From: an uncultured Collinsella sp.
GTDB lineage: Bacteria; Actinomycetota; Coriobacteriia; Coriobacteriales; Coriobacteriaceae
Assembly (NCBI GenBank): GCA_902489955.1
Contig: CABUBY010000050.1
Location: 1-12,274 of the forward strand
DNA length: 12,274 nt
Reading direction: 5' to 3'
Positions 1 to 8,442 of this stretch are shown piece by piece. The position numbers were made by a program, and so were the translations under genes. Each line of letters opens with the position of its first letter. Position 1 is the first letter of the stretch. The notes beneath the pieces were generated by a model, which made no database searches, was not told where the DNA came from, and saw nothing but the letters and a program-made list of their open reading frames with translations.

Positions 1-159
1 TACCTGCTTATGCGCCAGGCAAAGGCGTGCGATCTGCCCATTATCCGCGAGCGCCTGAGCGCAAAGCAGATTGCGGTGGAGCCCGTCGACGGCGAGGACA
101 TCGTGGCGCTACTGCAGCACATCGCTTACACCGGTGACGGTGAGGGGGGTGCCGCTTGA
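1..159 (+). CDS. pelD: C-terminal end of a PelD-like regulatory protein (5' truncated by window)
   Basis: Only the last 52 residues are present. They are in frame from base 1 and end at the TGA at 157-159. The fragment reads as a soluble mixed alpha/beta domain end, with an amphipathic stretch containing ACDLPIIRERL and then VDGEDIVALLQHI, followed by a short acidic/glycine tail. No diagnostic motif is left. The call rests on context: the next genes are pelE, a Pel deacetylase, pelF and pelG, and in Gram-positive pel clusters pelD comes directly before pelE. PelD is normally a membrane protein with GAF and degenerate GGDEF domains that binds cyclic-di-GMP and activates the Pel synthase. Whether this copy keeps the c-di-GMP site cannot be seen here. 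The stop overlaps the next start (TTGA), which implies translational coupling. Confidence 0.55.
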   Translation, partial: YLLMRQAKACDLPIIRERLSAKQIAVEPVDGEDIVALLQHIAYTGDGEGGAA

Positions 160-1061
160 TCTCGCTTGTCGTTGCCGCCGTCTTGTTGCTGATTCATGCT
201 CTGGTTTGTCTGATGCTGTGGACGCTCATGAAGTTGGGCCTGCTGCCGGTGCGCGGGCATATGCTGGCTGTGATAGTGCTGGTGCCGCTGTGGGGCCCGT
301 TGCTGGTGGTTCTGCTATCGGTCCGCGGCGCGGTGTTTGGCGAGGGGCTGAAAGAGTCTGCGCTGGAGTCGCTGCGCTTCAACGACGACCTGCATCGCAG
401 CATCCTAGTGCACGAACGTGATGCCGATGCAGGCGTAGTGCCGCTCGAGGAGGCGCTCATCGTCAACGACCCGGCATACCGGCGCCGCCTAATGCTCTCC
501 ATGCTCACCGAGGAGCCCGACGCGTACCTGGCGCAGCTGCAGGCGGCTAAGCTTAACGACGACGTTGAGGTGGCGCACTATGCCGCGACGGCGGTGGCGC
601 AGATCTCCAAGGAGTCCGACCTTAAACTGCAGCAGCTGGAGCGCGCCTTTAAGACGGACCCGAGCGCGCAAAACCTCAACGAATACTGTGATTTTCTTGG
701 TGAATACTTGGGCTCGGGCTTGGCTGAGGGGCGCGTTGCTCAGATTCAGCGTCAACAGTACGCGCGCCTGCTTGCGCGTCGCTGCGAGCGCGAGGATACC
801 CTTGAGCTGCGCATTCGATACGCGACGGCGCTGGCCGATGTCGGACAGATCGACGAGGCACAGGCCGTGACCGACCAGCTGGTGCTCGACGTGCCCGAGG
901 AGCAGGAGGTTTGGATGCTTTGCCTGCGCCTGGCCGTGATGCGCCGCGACGGTGACGAGGTTCACCGTGTGATCGATGCGATTGACAAGCAACATGTGTA
1001 TTTGAGCGCCGACAACCGCGAAAAGTTGGCGTTTTGGCGCGACGGGGAGGAGGCCAGATGA
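156..1061 (+). CDS. pelE: PelE-like membrane-anchored TPR protein
   Basis: The protein has 301 residues. Two hydrophobic segments (about residues 3-26 and 35-57) form an N-terminal membrane hairpin. After them comes a long, charged, alpha-helical cytoplasmic part whose second half (about 150-290) has TPR-like repeats: alternating Ala/Leu/Arg-rich helices around LARRCEREDTLELRIRYATA and DVGQIDEAQAVTDQLVLDVP. This matches PelE, which binds PelD through its TPR region and helps recruit the polymerase PelF to the membrane. The start is a TTG at 156 that overlaps the upstream TGA by sharing TTGA. A strong GAGGGGGG ribosome site lies about 8 bases upstream, and no better ATG exists near it. Sequence conservation in PelE is low, so the name depends partly on position between pelD and the Pel deacetylase. 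Confidence 0.75.
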   Translation: MISLVVAAVLLLIHALVCLMLWTLMKLGLLPVRGHMLAVIVLVPLWGPLLVVLLSVRGAVFGEGLKESALESLRFNDDLHRSILVHERDADAGVVPLEEALIVNDPAYRRRLMLSMLTEEPDAYLAQLQAAKLNDDVEVAHYAATAVAQISKESDLKLQQLERAFKTDPSAQNLNEYCDFLGEYLGSGLAEGRVAQIQRQQYARLLARRCEREDTLELRIRYATALADVGQIDEAQAVTDQLVLDVPEEQEVWMLCLRLAVMRRDGDEVHRVIDAIDKQHVYLSADNREKLAFWRDGEEAR

Positions 1062-2938
1062 GCGTGGCCCGACATATCCGCGACCGTGCAGGCCGCTTTC
1101 GTTGGATGGGACTCCTCGTGGTGTGGGCGGTCTTTATTGCCATGGCCGCCGTGCTGCTGGTGGAGCGTGCCGGCGTGCAGTACAGTGCGGGCCAGCATAA
1201 GCTGGGGATGCTTGCCGCCAACGATGCGGTGCCGGCCTCCTCGGCAGTCTTTGGCCAAAAGCCCACGTGCCTGGTCATTACCGACTCGGACCAAGATAGT
1301 GTCGACGACGTTAAAGACCAGTTCGACCAGATTTTGCTGGACATGAAGATCGCCCATCGCGATGTTGATATTGCCACCGACGGTGCGGACGCGATCCCAT
1401 CGCTCACGTCGTTTGATCGCGTGATTGTGCTTATGCCCTCGCTTGACGGACTGGGTACGCATCTGACCGATCTGATGAGTTGGGTGAGTGCGGGCGGCTC
1501 ACTCATGCTGGGCATGACGCCAGATAACTCGAACTACCTGCAGGCTGTTGCTTCCAAGCTTGGGATCGAATCGGCCGGATATGACTATGCGACAGCCGAA
1601 AGTATCGTTCCGAGCGATGACTTTATGTTGGGCGGAGGAGAGCGCTACGAGTTCTCGGATCCCTTCGATTCTTCGCTTTCGGTTTCATTGCGCGAAACGG
1701 CGCACGTATGGGCAAAGACCGGTGACGCGGGCACGCCGCTCATTTGGTCTAACGATTGCGGCTGTGGTCACACCGTGGTGTGCAACATTGGTATCTACGA
1801 CAAGGTCATGCGTGGGTTCTATGCTTCGGCCATAAGCCTGCTGGGTGATGCTACGGCCTATCCGGTCATCAACAGCGCCGTGTTCTATTTGGACGACTTT
1901 CCCAGCCCCGTGCCCTCGGGCGACGGTACTTATATCAAGCGTGACTACGGCCTTTCCATTGCCGATTTTTACACCAAGGTCTGGTGGCCCGATCTGCAAA
2001 AGCTCGCGCAAAAATATGGCATTCGCTATACCGGCGTGATGATCGAAAACTACGAGGACGCGGTCAACCAGACCGAGCCCGCGCGACAGGCCGATACCAC
2101 GCAGTTCCGCTATTTTGGCGGCATGCTGCTGCAGATGGGCGGTGAGCTGGGCTTTCACGGCTACAACCATCAGCCGCTCGCGCTCTGGGACACCGACTAC
2201 GGCACGCTGTACGACTACAAGACCTGGAAGAACAAAGAGACGCTTGTCGCTTCACTCAACGAACTTATCGCGTTTCAGGACGAGGTCCTGCCCAACGCGC
2301 GCGGCTCGGTCTACGTGCCACCGTCAAATATCCTTTCGGCCCGCGCGCGCAAGCTTATCGGTACCGATGTTCCGCGCATTAAGACCATTGCCAGTACGTA
2401 TTTTGAGGATGGCACCGACCTGCCGTACGTGCAGGAGTTTGGCGTGGCGAGCGATGGCATTGTGGAGCAGCCGCGCATTGTCTCGGGCGGCATGGTCGAC
2501 GATTCCTATATGCGCCTGGCTGCCGTGTCCGAGCTCAACATGCACTACGTGAGTACGCACTTTATGCATCCGGACGACTTGCTCGATCCCGATCGCGGCG
2601 CCAAGGAGGGCTGGGAGGTCTACAAGGGCGGCCTGGTTGACTACCTGGAGTGGCTTACCAAGTCTGCGCCCGACCTGCGGCACCAGACGGCGTCGGAGTG
2701 CTCCGGTGCCATCCAGCGCTTTTCGTCGGTTACGGTGAGCGTGGATACCAGTGCGGATGCCTGGACGCTCAGCCTGGGCAATTTCCACGACGAGGCGTGG
2801 CTCATGTTCCGCGCCAATAATGGCGAGCCGGGTGCGGTGACGGGTGGCGAACTGACGCACCTTACGGGCGATCTGTATCTGCTCAAGGCAAATGATAATA
2901 CCCTGACGATCGAGCGCAAGGAGGGTGGCGACAGATGA
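1058..2938 (+). CDS. pelA: Pel-type polysaccharide deacetylase, membrane-anchored (PelA deacetylase, DUF2194-like)
   Basis: The protein has 626 residues. After a basic N-terminus there is one membrane segment (about 17-38), so the rest should lie outside the cell. Residues about 65-250 look like a Rossmann-like or glutamine-amidotransferase-like domain (CLVITDSDQDSVDD, then VIVLMPSLDGLGT). The catalytic domain follows, with the polysaccharide-deacetylase metal signature: FYLDDFPSP (D279, D280) and HGYNH (H367, H371), plus THFMHPDD (H501, H504). The C-terminal 90 residues look like a beta-sandwich. The expected role is to remove acetyl groups from the nascent Pel N-acetylhexosamine chain. The glycoside hydrolase half of Gram-negative PelA is not evident, as in Gram-positive versions. 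The ATG at 1058 is preferred over a TTG 24 bases upstream because GGGGAGGAGG precedes it and it overlaps the pelE stop as ATGA. Confidence 0.82.
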   Translation: MSVARHIRDRAGRFRWMGLLVVWAVFIAMAAVLLVERAGVQYSAGQHKLGMLAANDAVPASSAVFGQKPTCLVITDSDQDSVDDVKDQFDQILLDMKIAHRDVDIATDGADAIPSLTSFDRVIVLMPSLDGLGTHLTDLMSWVSAGGSLMLGMTPDNSNYLQAVASKLGIESAGYDYATAESIVPSDDFMLGGGERYEFSDPFDSSLSVSLRETAHVWAKTGDAGTPLIWSNDCGCGHTVVCNIGIYDKVMRGFYASAISLLGDATAYPVINSAVFYLDDFPSPVPSGDGTYIKRDYGLSIADFYTKVWWPDLQKLAQKYGIRYTGVMIENYEDAVNQTEPARQADTTQFRYFGGMLLQMGGELGFHGYNHQPLALWDTDYGTLYDYKTWKNKETLVASLNELIAFQDEVLPNARGSVYVPPSNILSARARKLIGTDVPRIKTIASTYFEDGTDLPYVQEFGVASDGIVEQPRIVSGGMVDDSYMRLAAVSELNMHYVSTHFMHPDDLLDPDRGAKEGWEVYKGGLVDYLEWLTKSAPDLRHQTASECSGAIQRFSSVTVSVDTSADAWTLSLGNFHDEAWLMFRANNGEPGAVTGGELTHLTGDLYLLKANDNTLTIERKEGGDR

Positions 2939-4354
2939 GAATCTGCTTGGTACTCGAGGGTTGCTACCCCTATGTGCACGGCGGCGTATCTACCTGGATG
3001 CATGGCTATATCCAGGCCATGCCCGAGCACGAGTTCGTGCTGTGGGTGATTGGCGCGCATGCTGCCGACCGCGGCAAATTTGTCTACGAGCTGCCCAGCA
3101 ACGTGGTCGAGGTGCACGAGGTGTTCCTGGACGATGCCCTGCGGCTTTCGGGCGAGCAACATGAAGCCAGTTTTAACGACCGCGAGCGCGAGGCGCTACG
3201 CCGCCTGGTGTCGCTCTCCAATCCGGACTGGGACGTGCTGTTCGATATCTTTCAGCGCCGTCGCGTGCATCCGCTCTCGTTTTTGCAGAGCCGAACGTTT
3301 ATGGATATCTTTCGCGACGTGTGCCTGGCCGAGTACCCCTACACGCCCTTTGCCGATGCTTTCCACACCATGCGCTCTATGCTGTTGCCCGTGCTCTATC
3401 TGTTGGGCAGCGAGGTACCGGTGGCCGATGTGTACCATGCCATCTCGACCGGCTACGGCGGCCTGCTCGCCTGCCTGGGCTCAAGCGTTCACCATGCGCC
3501 GGTGCTGCTCACCGAGCACGGCCCGCGAGCGCGAGGAAGAGATCATTCGCGCCGATTGGGTGGTGCCGTCGTTTAAGGACCGCTGGATTCGCTTTTTCTA
3601 CCTGCTTTCGGAGGAGATCTACCGCTGCGCCTTCCGCGCGACGAGTTTGTTCCATAACGCCCGCAAGACGCAGATCGATATGGGTTGCGATGCAGACAAA
3701 TGTCTGGTCATCCCCAACGGCATCCAGTTCGACCGCTTTAAGGACATTCCCTTAAAGCCCGATGACGGCTGGGTGGACATTGGCGCGGTGGTGCGCCTGG
3801 CGCCCATCAAGGACGTCAAGACTATGATCTATGCGTTCTTTGAGCTGCATGAGCGCCTGCCCAAGGTGCGCCTGCACATCATGGGCGGCGTGGACGACGA
3901 GGAGTATGGCGCCGAGTGCCACGCGCTGGTCGAAACCCTGGGCGTGCGCGACCTGATCTTTACCGGGCGCGTCAACGTGGTCGAGTACATGGAAAAGCTC
4001 GACTTTACCATTTTGACGAGCATCTCCGAGGGCCAGCCGCTCAGCGTGCTGGAGTCGCTTGCAGCGCGCCGTCCCTGCGTGACGACCGAGGTGGGCTGCT
4101 GCCGCGAGCTGCTCGAAGGCGCCCCGGGTGACGACTATGGCGTGGCGGGTTTTGTGACGCCGCCCATGTATCGCAAGGGCTTGGCCGATGCCATGGAGCG
4201 CATGTGCACAAGCCGCGCCCGCCGCCTGGAGATGGGGGAGCGCGGGCAGCGTCGCGTTGCCACGTACTTTTTGCACGAGCAAATGCTCGCCAACTATCGC
4301 GCGCTGTACGACGAGACGGCGCGTGCGTTTAACCTGCCCAGAGAGGGGGAGTAG
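2935..4354 (+). pseudogene. pelF: PelF family GT4 glycosyltransferase, frame-shifted
   Basis: PelF is the cytosolic UDP-sugar-dependent polymerase of Pel. The N-terminal half is open from the ATG at 2935 (ATGA overlap with pelA, AAGGAGGG upstream). It begins MRICLVLEGCYPYVHGGVST, the family's opening, and runs intact to LLTEHG (E194, H195, G196) at about 3522. There the frame moves by one: the original frame ends in nonsense at a stop at 3574-3576, while RERE-EEIIRADWVVP and the whole C-terminal GT-B domain continue in the +1 frame to 4354. That part holds ILTSISEGQPLSVLESLAAR with the GT4 E-x7-E pair (codons at 4028 and 4052). PelF relatives read EHG-IYT-RER here. The sequence fits loss of 8 bases that removes IYT and shifts frame. 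Restored, the protein would be about 475 residues, the normal size. This is either a real inactivating deletion or an assembly error. Confidence 0.85.
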
Positions 4355-4357
4355 CCG

Positions 4358-5902
4358 ATGGCCGGAATTGGTTTTGAGCTTAAGCGCCTGTTTAGGCGCA
4401 GGGGCCTGTTTGCCACGATGCGTGCTTACGGCTACGCCGGCATTGTGTGCACGGGTCCCATGCTGTTGGGCGTGCTGCTGCAGGTGGGTATCTTGGTGCT
4501 GTGCGGTCTGTGGGGTGTGGGCCGTGCCAACCAGGATCTGCTGGTGTGCATGGTGACCTACACACTGCTGGCCTCACTTTTGCTCACGAGCTTTTTCTCC
4601 ATGCCGGTCACGCGCTTTTTGGCTGATATGTTGTATGCCGAGCGCGAGGATGAGATTCTGCCCTCGTTTTGGGGCTCCAACGCCATCATGCTCGTTGCGG
4701 GCACGGTGCTCTACGGCGTCTTTTTGCTGTTCTCGGGCGCCACGCTGCTGCAGGGGCTGCTGTGCCTGTGGCTGTTCAACATTATGATCGTCAACTGGAA
4801 CGGCATGAGCTATCTCACGGCCATCAAAGACTACCGCGGTATCCTGTGCAGCTTCGCGGCCGCCATTGGCGTGGCGTGCCTGTGCGCCCTGGCCGCGCTG
4901 GCACTAGGGCTGCCGCCGGTCGAGGGCCTGTTGGCATCAATCGCCCTGGGCTACGGCGTTATGCTGGCCTGGGACGTGGTGCTGCTGTACCGGTATTTTC
5001 CGCGGAGCGACCGCAGCCCCTGGCTCTTTTTGCAGTGGCTCGATCAGTTTATGCCGCTGGCGCTCACGGGGCTGTTTACCAACTTGGGGCTTTTCGCACA
5101 CCTGGTTATTATCTGGGCGGGTCCTATTGGCGTGCAGATCAAAGGCCTGTTTTACGGGGCTCCTTACCATGACGTTCCGGCACTCATTGCGTTTTTGACC
5201 ACACTCGTCACGACCGTCAACTTTGTTGTGTCGGTCGAGGTCAATTTCTATCCGCGCTACCGTGACTACTACAGCCTGTTTAACGACGGCGGCGTGGTGG
5301 GCGATATTGTGGTGGCCGAGGAGGAGATGCTCTCCACGCTCAACAGCGAACTGCGCTTTTGCGCGCTCAAGCAGCTGTTTGTGACCGCGGCGGTCATCTC
5401 GCTCGAGACCACAGTGCTCTCGGCCCTGCCGCTGGGCTTTAACAACCTTATGCACGGGTATTTTCGCACGTTATGCGTAGGCTACGGCCTGTATGCCGTG
5501 GGCAACACGATCCTGCTTATCTTGCTGTACTTTACCGACTACAAGGGAGCCGTTCTGGCCTCGGGCCTGTTTGCCGGTGTGGCAGGGCTGGCGACCGCCG
5601 TGTCGTTGCTTTTGCCGCAGCAGTTTTACGGCTTTGGCTTTTTGTTGGGTGCGGTGGTGTTTTTTATCGTGGCCCTGCTGCGGCTCGATACCTATACCGC
5701 CAACTTGCCGTATCGTATCCTGAGCCAGCAGCCCATTGTAGCGACCGACAAAACGGGTCGCTTTACACAGCTGGGCCGCATGCTCGACCGTGCCGAACAG
5801 CGCTATGAGGAAGGCCGCCATAAGGGTGAGCCGCACGGCGCGTTTCAGCGCGCAGTAGTTCGCGTGTACCGTAACCATTGGGGAGGTTCTGATGATCGAT
5901 AA
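4358..5902 (+). CDS. pelG: PelG, polytopic Pel polysaccharide exporter (MOP superfamily)
   Basis: The protein has 514 residues, most of them hydrophobic, with about twelve likely membrane spans from residue 25 to 450. It opens with MAGIGFELKRLFRRRGLF, the very conserved start of PelG. It then ends in a basic/acidic cytoplasmic tail (GRMLDRAEQRYEEGRHKGE). PelG is a flippase-like carrier that is expected to move the PelF product across the membrane, in a complex with PelD and PelE. The ATG at 4358 lies 3 bases after the pelF stop and is preceded by GAGAGGGGGA. Unlike pelF the frame is fully open, so it has not visibly decayed. Because the broken pelF frame terminates about 780 bases upstream, coupled translation into this gene may be reduced, although it has its own ribosome site. 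Confidence 0.92.
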   Translation: MAGIGFELKRLFRRRGLFATMRAYGYAGIVCTGPMLLGVLLQVGILVLCGLWGVGRANQDLLVCMVTYTLLASLLLTSFFSMPVTRFLADMLYAEREDEILPSFWGSNAIMLVAGTVLYGVFLLFSGATLLQGLLCLWLFNIMIVNWNGMSYLTAIKDYRGILCSFAAAIGVACLCALAALALGLPPVEGLLASIALGYGVMLAWDVVLLYRYFPRSDRSPWLFLQWLDQFMPLALTGLFTNLGLFAHLVIIWAGPIGVQIKGLFYGAPYHDVPALIAFLTTLVTTVNFVVSVEVNFYPRYRDYYSLFNDGGVVGDIVVAEEEMLSTLNSELRFCALKQLFVTAAVISLETTVLSALPLGFNNLMHGYFRTLCVGYGLYAVGNTILLILLYFTDYKGAVLASGLFAGVAGLATAVSLLLPQQFYGFGFLLGAVVFFIVALLRLDTYTANLPYRILSQQPIVATDKTGRFTQLGRMLDRAEQRYEEGRHKGEPHGAFQRAVVRVYRNHWGGSDDR

Positions 5903-7661
5903 GTTGATGTCTCGCCGCTGCCTGATCGAGGCGGCTGCCGGCGCGCTGCTGCTTTCGGGCTGCTCATCTCAGGACGAATCCTCGACCAAAAAGGTCAAAA
6001 AGCAGGGCAAGATTAAAAAGGCCGAGGCCTCCGACCAGTCCAAGCACCTGCGCGATAAGGACGAGCTGTACGAGGTCTACGACGACTCGGGCATTGTGAC
6101 TATGTACCTGACGGTCTCGCGCGGCAACAGCTCCGAGAACACCGATCACAGCTGGGCCGAGATCAACACGTACTCGGTGTATGACTATGCCGACATGGGC
6201 GTGACGCGCTATCAGGTTATGGGCCTGCTGCAGGCGGGCGACGAAGACGGCCCGGTGGCCGGCGAGGTTGGCTATGGCGAGGAAGCGCCCAATGCCACCG
6301 TGCAGGTGCGCGGCCAGACGTCGAGCTCCTACACGCAAAAGAATTACAAGGTGGAGCTCAAAAAAGGCAAGGGCACCTGGCGCCAACAGCGCGCGATTGC
6401 GCTCAACAAGCACATGGGCGAGGGTATGCGTTTTCGCAACAAGATGGCCTACGACCTTATCCGCGGGATTCCCCAGATGATGGGCCTGCGCACGCAGTTT
6501 GTGCATCTGTGGGTGTGCGACCAGACCGAAAAGTCCAACGATACCTTTGAGGACTACGGCCTGTTTACGCAGGTGGAGCAGCTCAACAAGACGGCGCTTA
6601 AGGCACATGGCCTGGATAAGAGCGGGCACCTGTACAAGGTGAACAGCTTTGATTTCCATCGCTACGAGGACACCATTAAACTTGCCGACGATCCCGACTA
6701 CAACCAAGCAAGCTTTGAGGGCATACTCGAGATTAAGGGCGATTCGGACCACACCAAGCTCATCGAGATGCTCGACGCCCTCAACGACGAATCGCAAAAG
6801 ATCGATGACGTGCTCGACACCTACTTTGATACCGAGAACCTGGTCTATTGGCTGGCGTTTCAGGTTCTGACGGGCAACTGCGATACTCAGAACCGTAACT
6901 GCTATCTGTACAGCCCGCTCAACTCCAAGACGTGGTACATCCTCGATTGGGACAACGATGGCATGCTGCGCAAGCTGGAGCTTTCTCTTGCCGGGTTCTC
7001 GGACTATGCGAGCTGGGAGCGCGGCGTAAGCAACTACTGGGGCAACGTGCTATTCAATCGTGCACTGCGTAGCAAATCGTTCCGCAGCGAGCTCGACCGC
7101 GCCGTCAAGGACCTGCGCTCGTATATGACCGAGGCGCGCCTGAGCAAGATGATCAAACATTATCGCGAGGTGACCGAGTCGCTCGTCTTTGCCGCCCCCG
7201 ATATCGACAATCTGCCTGTCACCAAGGACGAATACGAGCAGATTGCCGCGGCGATTCCTTCCGAGATCGAGGAGAATTATCAGAGCTTTCGCGAGAGCTA
7301 TAAAAAGCCCATGCCGTTCTACATTGGCGTGCCGCAGATCGATAACGGTAAGCTGCGCATTAACTGGGATGCGTCCTACGACTTTAAGGCGCGCGACATT
7401 CGCTACACTGTAGAGCTTGCGCGCGACTATGCCATGAGCGACGTTGTCTTTAAGGCCGAGGACGTGCTGCTTCCCGAGGTGACCTGCGATGCGCCCGATG
7501 CCGGCCAGTATTTTGTGCGCGTGCGTGCCACCAACTCCGACGGCTTTACGCAAGATGCGTTTGACTACTATGTGACTGACGACGGCAAGCACTACGGCAT
7601 GAAGTGTTTTTACGTCCGAGACGGCGGTAAGGTCGTGGAGGACACGTATGAGGAGGGCTAG
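5892..7661 (+). CDS. cotH: CotH-family protein kinase, predicted surface lipoprotein
   Basis: The protein has 589 residues. The N-terminus is a lipoprotein signal: hydrophobic stretch then L21-S22-G23-C24, so C24 should be lipidated. An SRRCLIEA stretch ahead of it resembles a twin-arginine motif. A Lys/Asp/Glu-rich linker follows. The CotH kinase core spans about 120-470, with VRGQTSSSYTQKNYKVEL (R140, G141), ALNKHMGEGMRFRNKMAYDL, DYGLFTQVEQLN, GNCDTQNRN (D331) and WYILDWDND (D352, D354, D356). These are typical CotH nucleotide and metal-binding blocks. The last ~100 residues look like a fibronectin-III-like fold (YTVELARDYAMSDVVF, YFVRVRATNSDG). CotH proteins are atypical kinases known from spore-coat phosphorylation, but nothing here indicates sporulation. 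The ATG at 5892 has GGGGAGG upstream and overlaps pelG by 11 bp; M6 at 5907 is an alternative start. The substrate is unknown. Confidence 0.85.
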   Translation: MIDKLMSRRCLIEAAAGALLLSGCSSQDESSTKKVKKQGKIKKAEASDQSKHLRDKDELYEVYDDSGIVTMYLTVSRGNSSENTDHSWAEINTYSVYDYADMGVTRYQVMGLLQAGDEDGPVAGEVGYGEEAPNATVQVRGQTSSSYTQKNYKVELKKGKGTWRQQRAIALNKHMGEGMRFRNKMAYDLIRGIPQMMGLRTQFVHLWVCDQTEKSNDTFEDYGLFTQVEQLNKTALKAHGLDKSGHLYKVNSFDFHRYEDTIKLADDPDYNQASFEGILEIKGDSDHTKLIEMLDALNDESQKIDDVLDTYFDTENLVYWLAFQVLTGNCDTQNRNCYLYSPLNSKTWYILDWDNDGMLRKLELSLAGFSDYASWERGVSNYWGNVLFNRALRSKSFRSELDRAVKDLRSYMTEARLSKMIKHYREVTESLVFAAPDIDNLPVTKDEYEQIAAAIPSEIEENYQSFRESYKKPMPFYIGVPQIDNGKLRINWDASYDFKARDIRYTVELARDYAMSDVVFKAEDVLLPEVTCDAPDAGQYFVRVRATNSDGFTQDAFDYYVTDDGKHYGMKCFYVRDGGKVVEDTYEEG

Positions 7662-8439
7662 CGCGCTGCTTGAGCGCTTGGCGGCCCCGCCTGTGCGTGC
7701 CACGCAGGAGCGTTACCGCCATGAGCTCAAATATCTCATTAACGAGGGCGAGCACGCCGCGCTTGCCTGTCGCATGGCGCCGGTGTTTAAGCTGGACAAG
7801 CATGCGCGGGCGGGCGGTTACACCATTCGCAGCCTGTATTTTGACGACTACTGCAACTCGGCCTACGAGGAAAAAGACGCCGGCATTCTCATGCGCAAAA
7901 AGTATCGCGTACGCATTTATAACGGCAGCGACAAGGTGATTAAGCTCGAGCGCAAAAAGAAGTACGGCAGCTGGATCTACAAGGAGGACGCGCCGCTTAC
8001 GCGCAGTGAGTTTGAGCAGATCCTGGCTGGCGACTACGACTTTTTGCTGAGGAGCCCGCACCAACTCTGCCGCGAGTTCTACATCGAGTGCATCTGCAAC
8101 ATGATGCGCCCGCGGACCATCGTGGACTACGAGCGTGAGCCGTGGGTGATGGACGAGGGCACCGTGCGCGTTACGTTTGACATGAACGTGCGTGCCGCGG
8201 TGGGAAGCTTCGATATCTTTGACGCGACGCTGCCCGTGCTGCCGGTCCTGGAGCCCGGCAAGCTGGTGATGGAGGTCAAGTTTACGGAGTTTTGCCCGCA
8301 GCTGGTGCGCGATTTGGTGCCGCCGGGCGCGGCCGAGCTTGCGGCGGTCTCCAAGTACTGCCTGTGTTATGAAAAGACCGCCTACCTGCGCGGATTTAAT
8401 TACTGGGAATCGGATTTTGAGAACCGAGGGGATATTTAG
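7648..8439 (+). CDS. VTC-domain (CYTH/TTM) polyphosphate polymerase
   Basis: The protein has 263 residues, soluble, with no signal or membrane span. It has the ordered motifs of a bacterial VTC domain: YRHELKYLI near the N-terminus, YTIRSLYFDD, RKKYRVRIY (R87, R89), IKLERKKK (K99, E101), MRPRTIVDYER (R154, R156), RVTFDMN (R174), LVMEVKF (E209, K211) and VSKY (K236). In the tunnel fold of this family the basic residues hold the triphosphate/polyphosphate and the acidic residue binds metal. All the expected positions appear to be kept, so an active enzyme that transfers the gamma-phosphate of ATP into polyphosphate is likely. No SPX sensor domain is attached. The ATG at 7648 has GGAGGAC 6 bases upstream and overlaps the cotH stop by 14 bp, so the two are co-translated. 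The true in vivo product in bacteria is less well established than in yeast. Confidence 0.87.
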   Translation: MRRASALLERLAAPPVRATQERYRHELKYLINEGEHAALACRMAPVFKLDKHARAGGYTIRSLYFDDYCNSAYEEKDAGILMRKKYRVRIYNGSDKVIKLERKKKYGSWIYKEDAPLTRSEFEQILAGDYDFLLRSPHQLCREFYIECICNMMRPRTIVDYEREPWVMDEGTVRVTFDMNVRAAVGSFDIFDATLPVLPVLEPGKLVMEVKFTEFCPQLVRDLVPPGAAELAAVSKYCLCYEKTAYLRGFNYWESDFENRGDI

Positions 8440-8442
8440 ACC

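Noticed and set aside
1034..1057. Upstream TTG start for the Pel deacetylase
   Set aside because: It would bury the GGGGAGGAGG ribosome site in the gene. The ATG at 1058 overlaps the pelE stop in the same ATGA fashion as the next gene pair.
3050..3523. Independent start of a second protein in the frame that carries the PelF C-terminal half
   Set aside because: The translation before 3524 is a Cys/Arg/Ser-rich shadow of the real pelF frame, with no ribosome site or family similarity.
3516..3530. Programmed +1 ribosomal frameshift rescuing PelF
   Set aside because: No slippery run or downstream pausing stop is at the junction, the point lies in a catalytic-region motif, and a +1 shift would still lack the IYT residues. 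A deletion or sequence error fits better.
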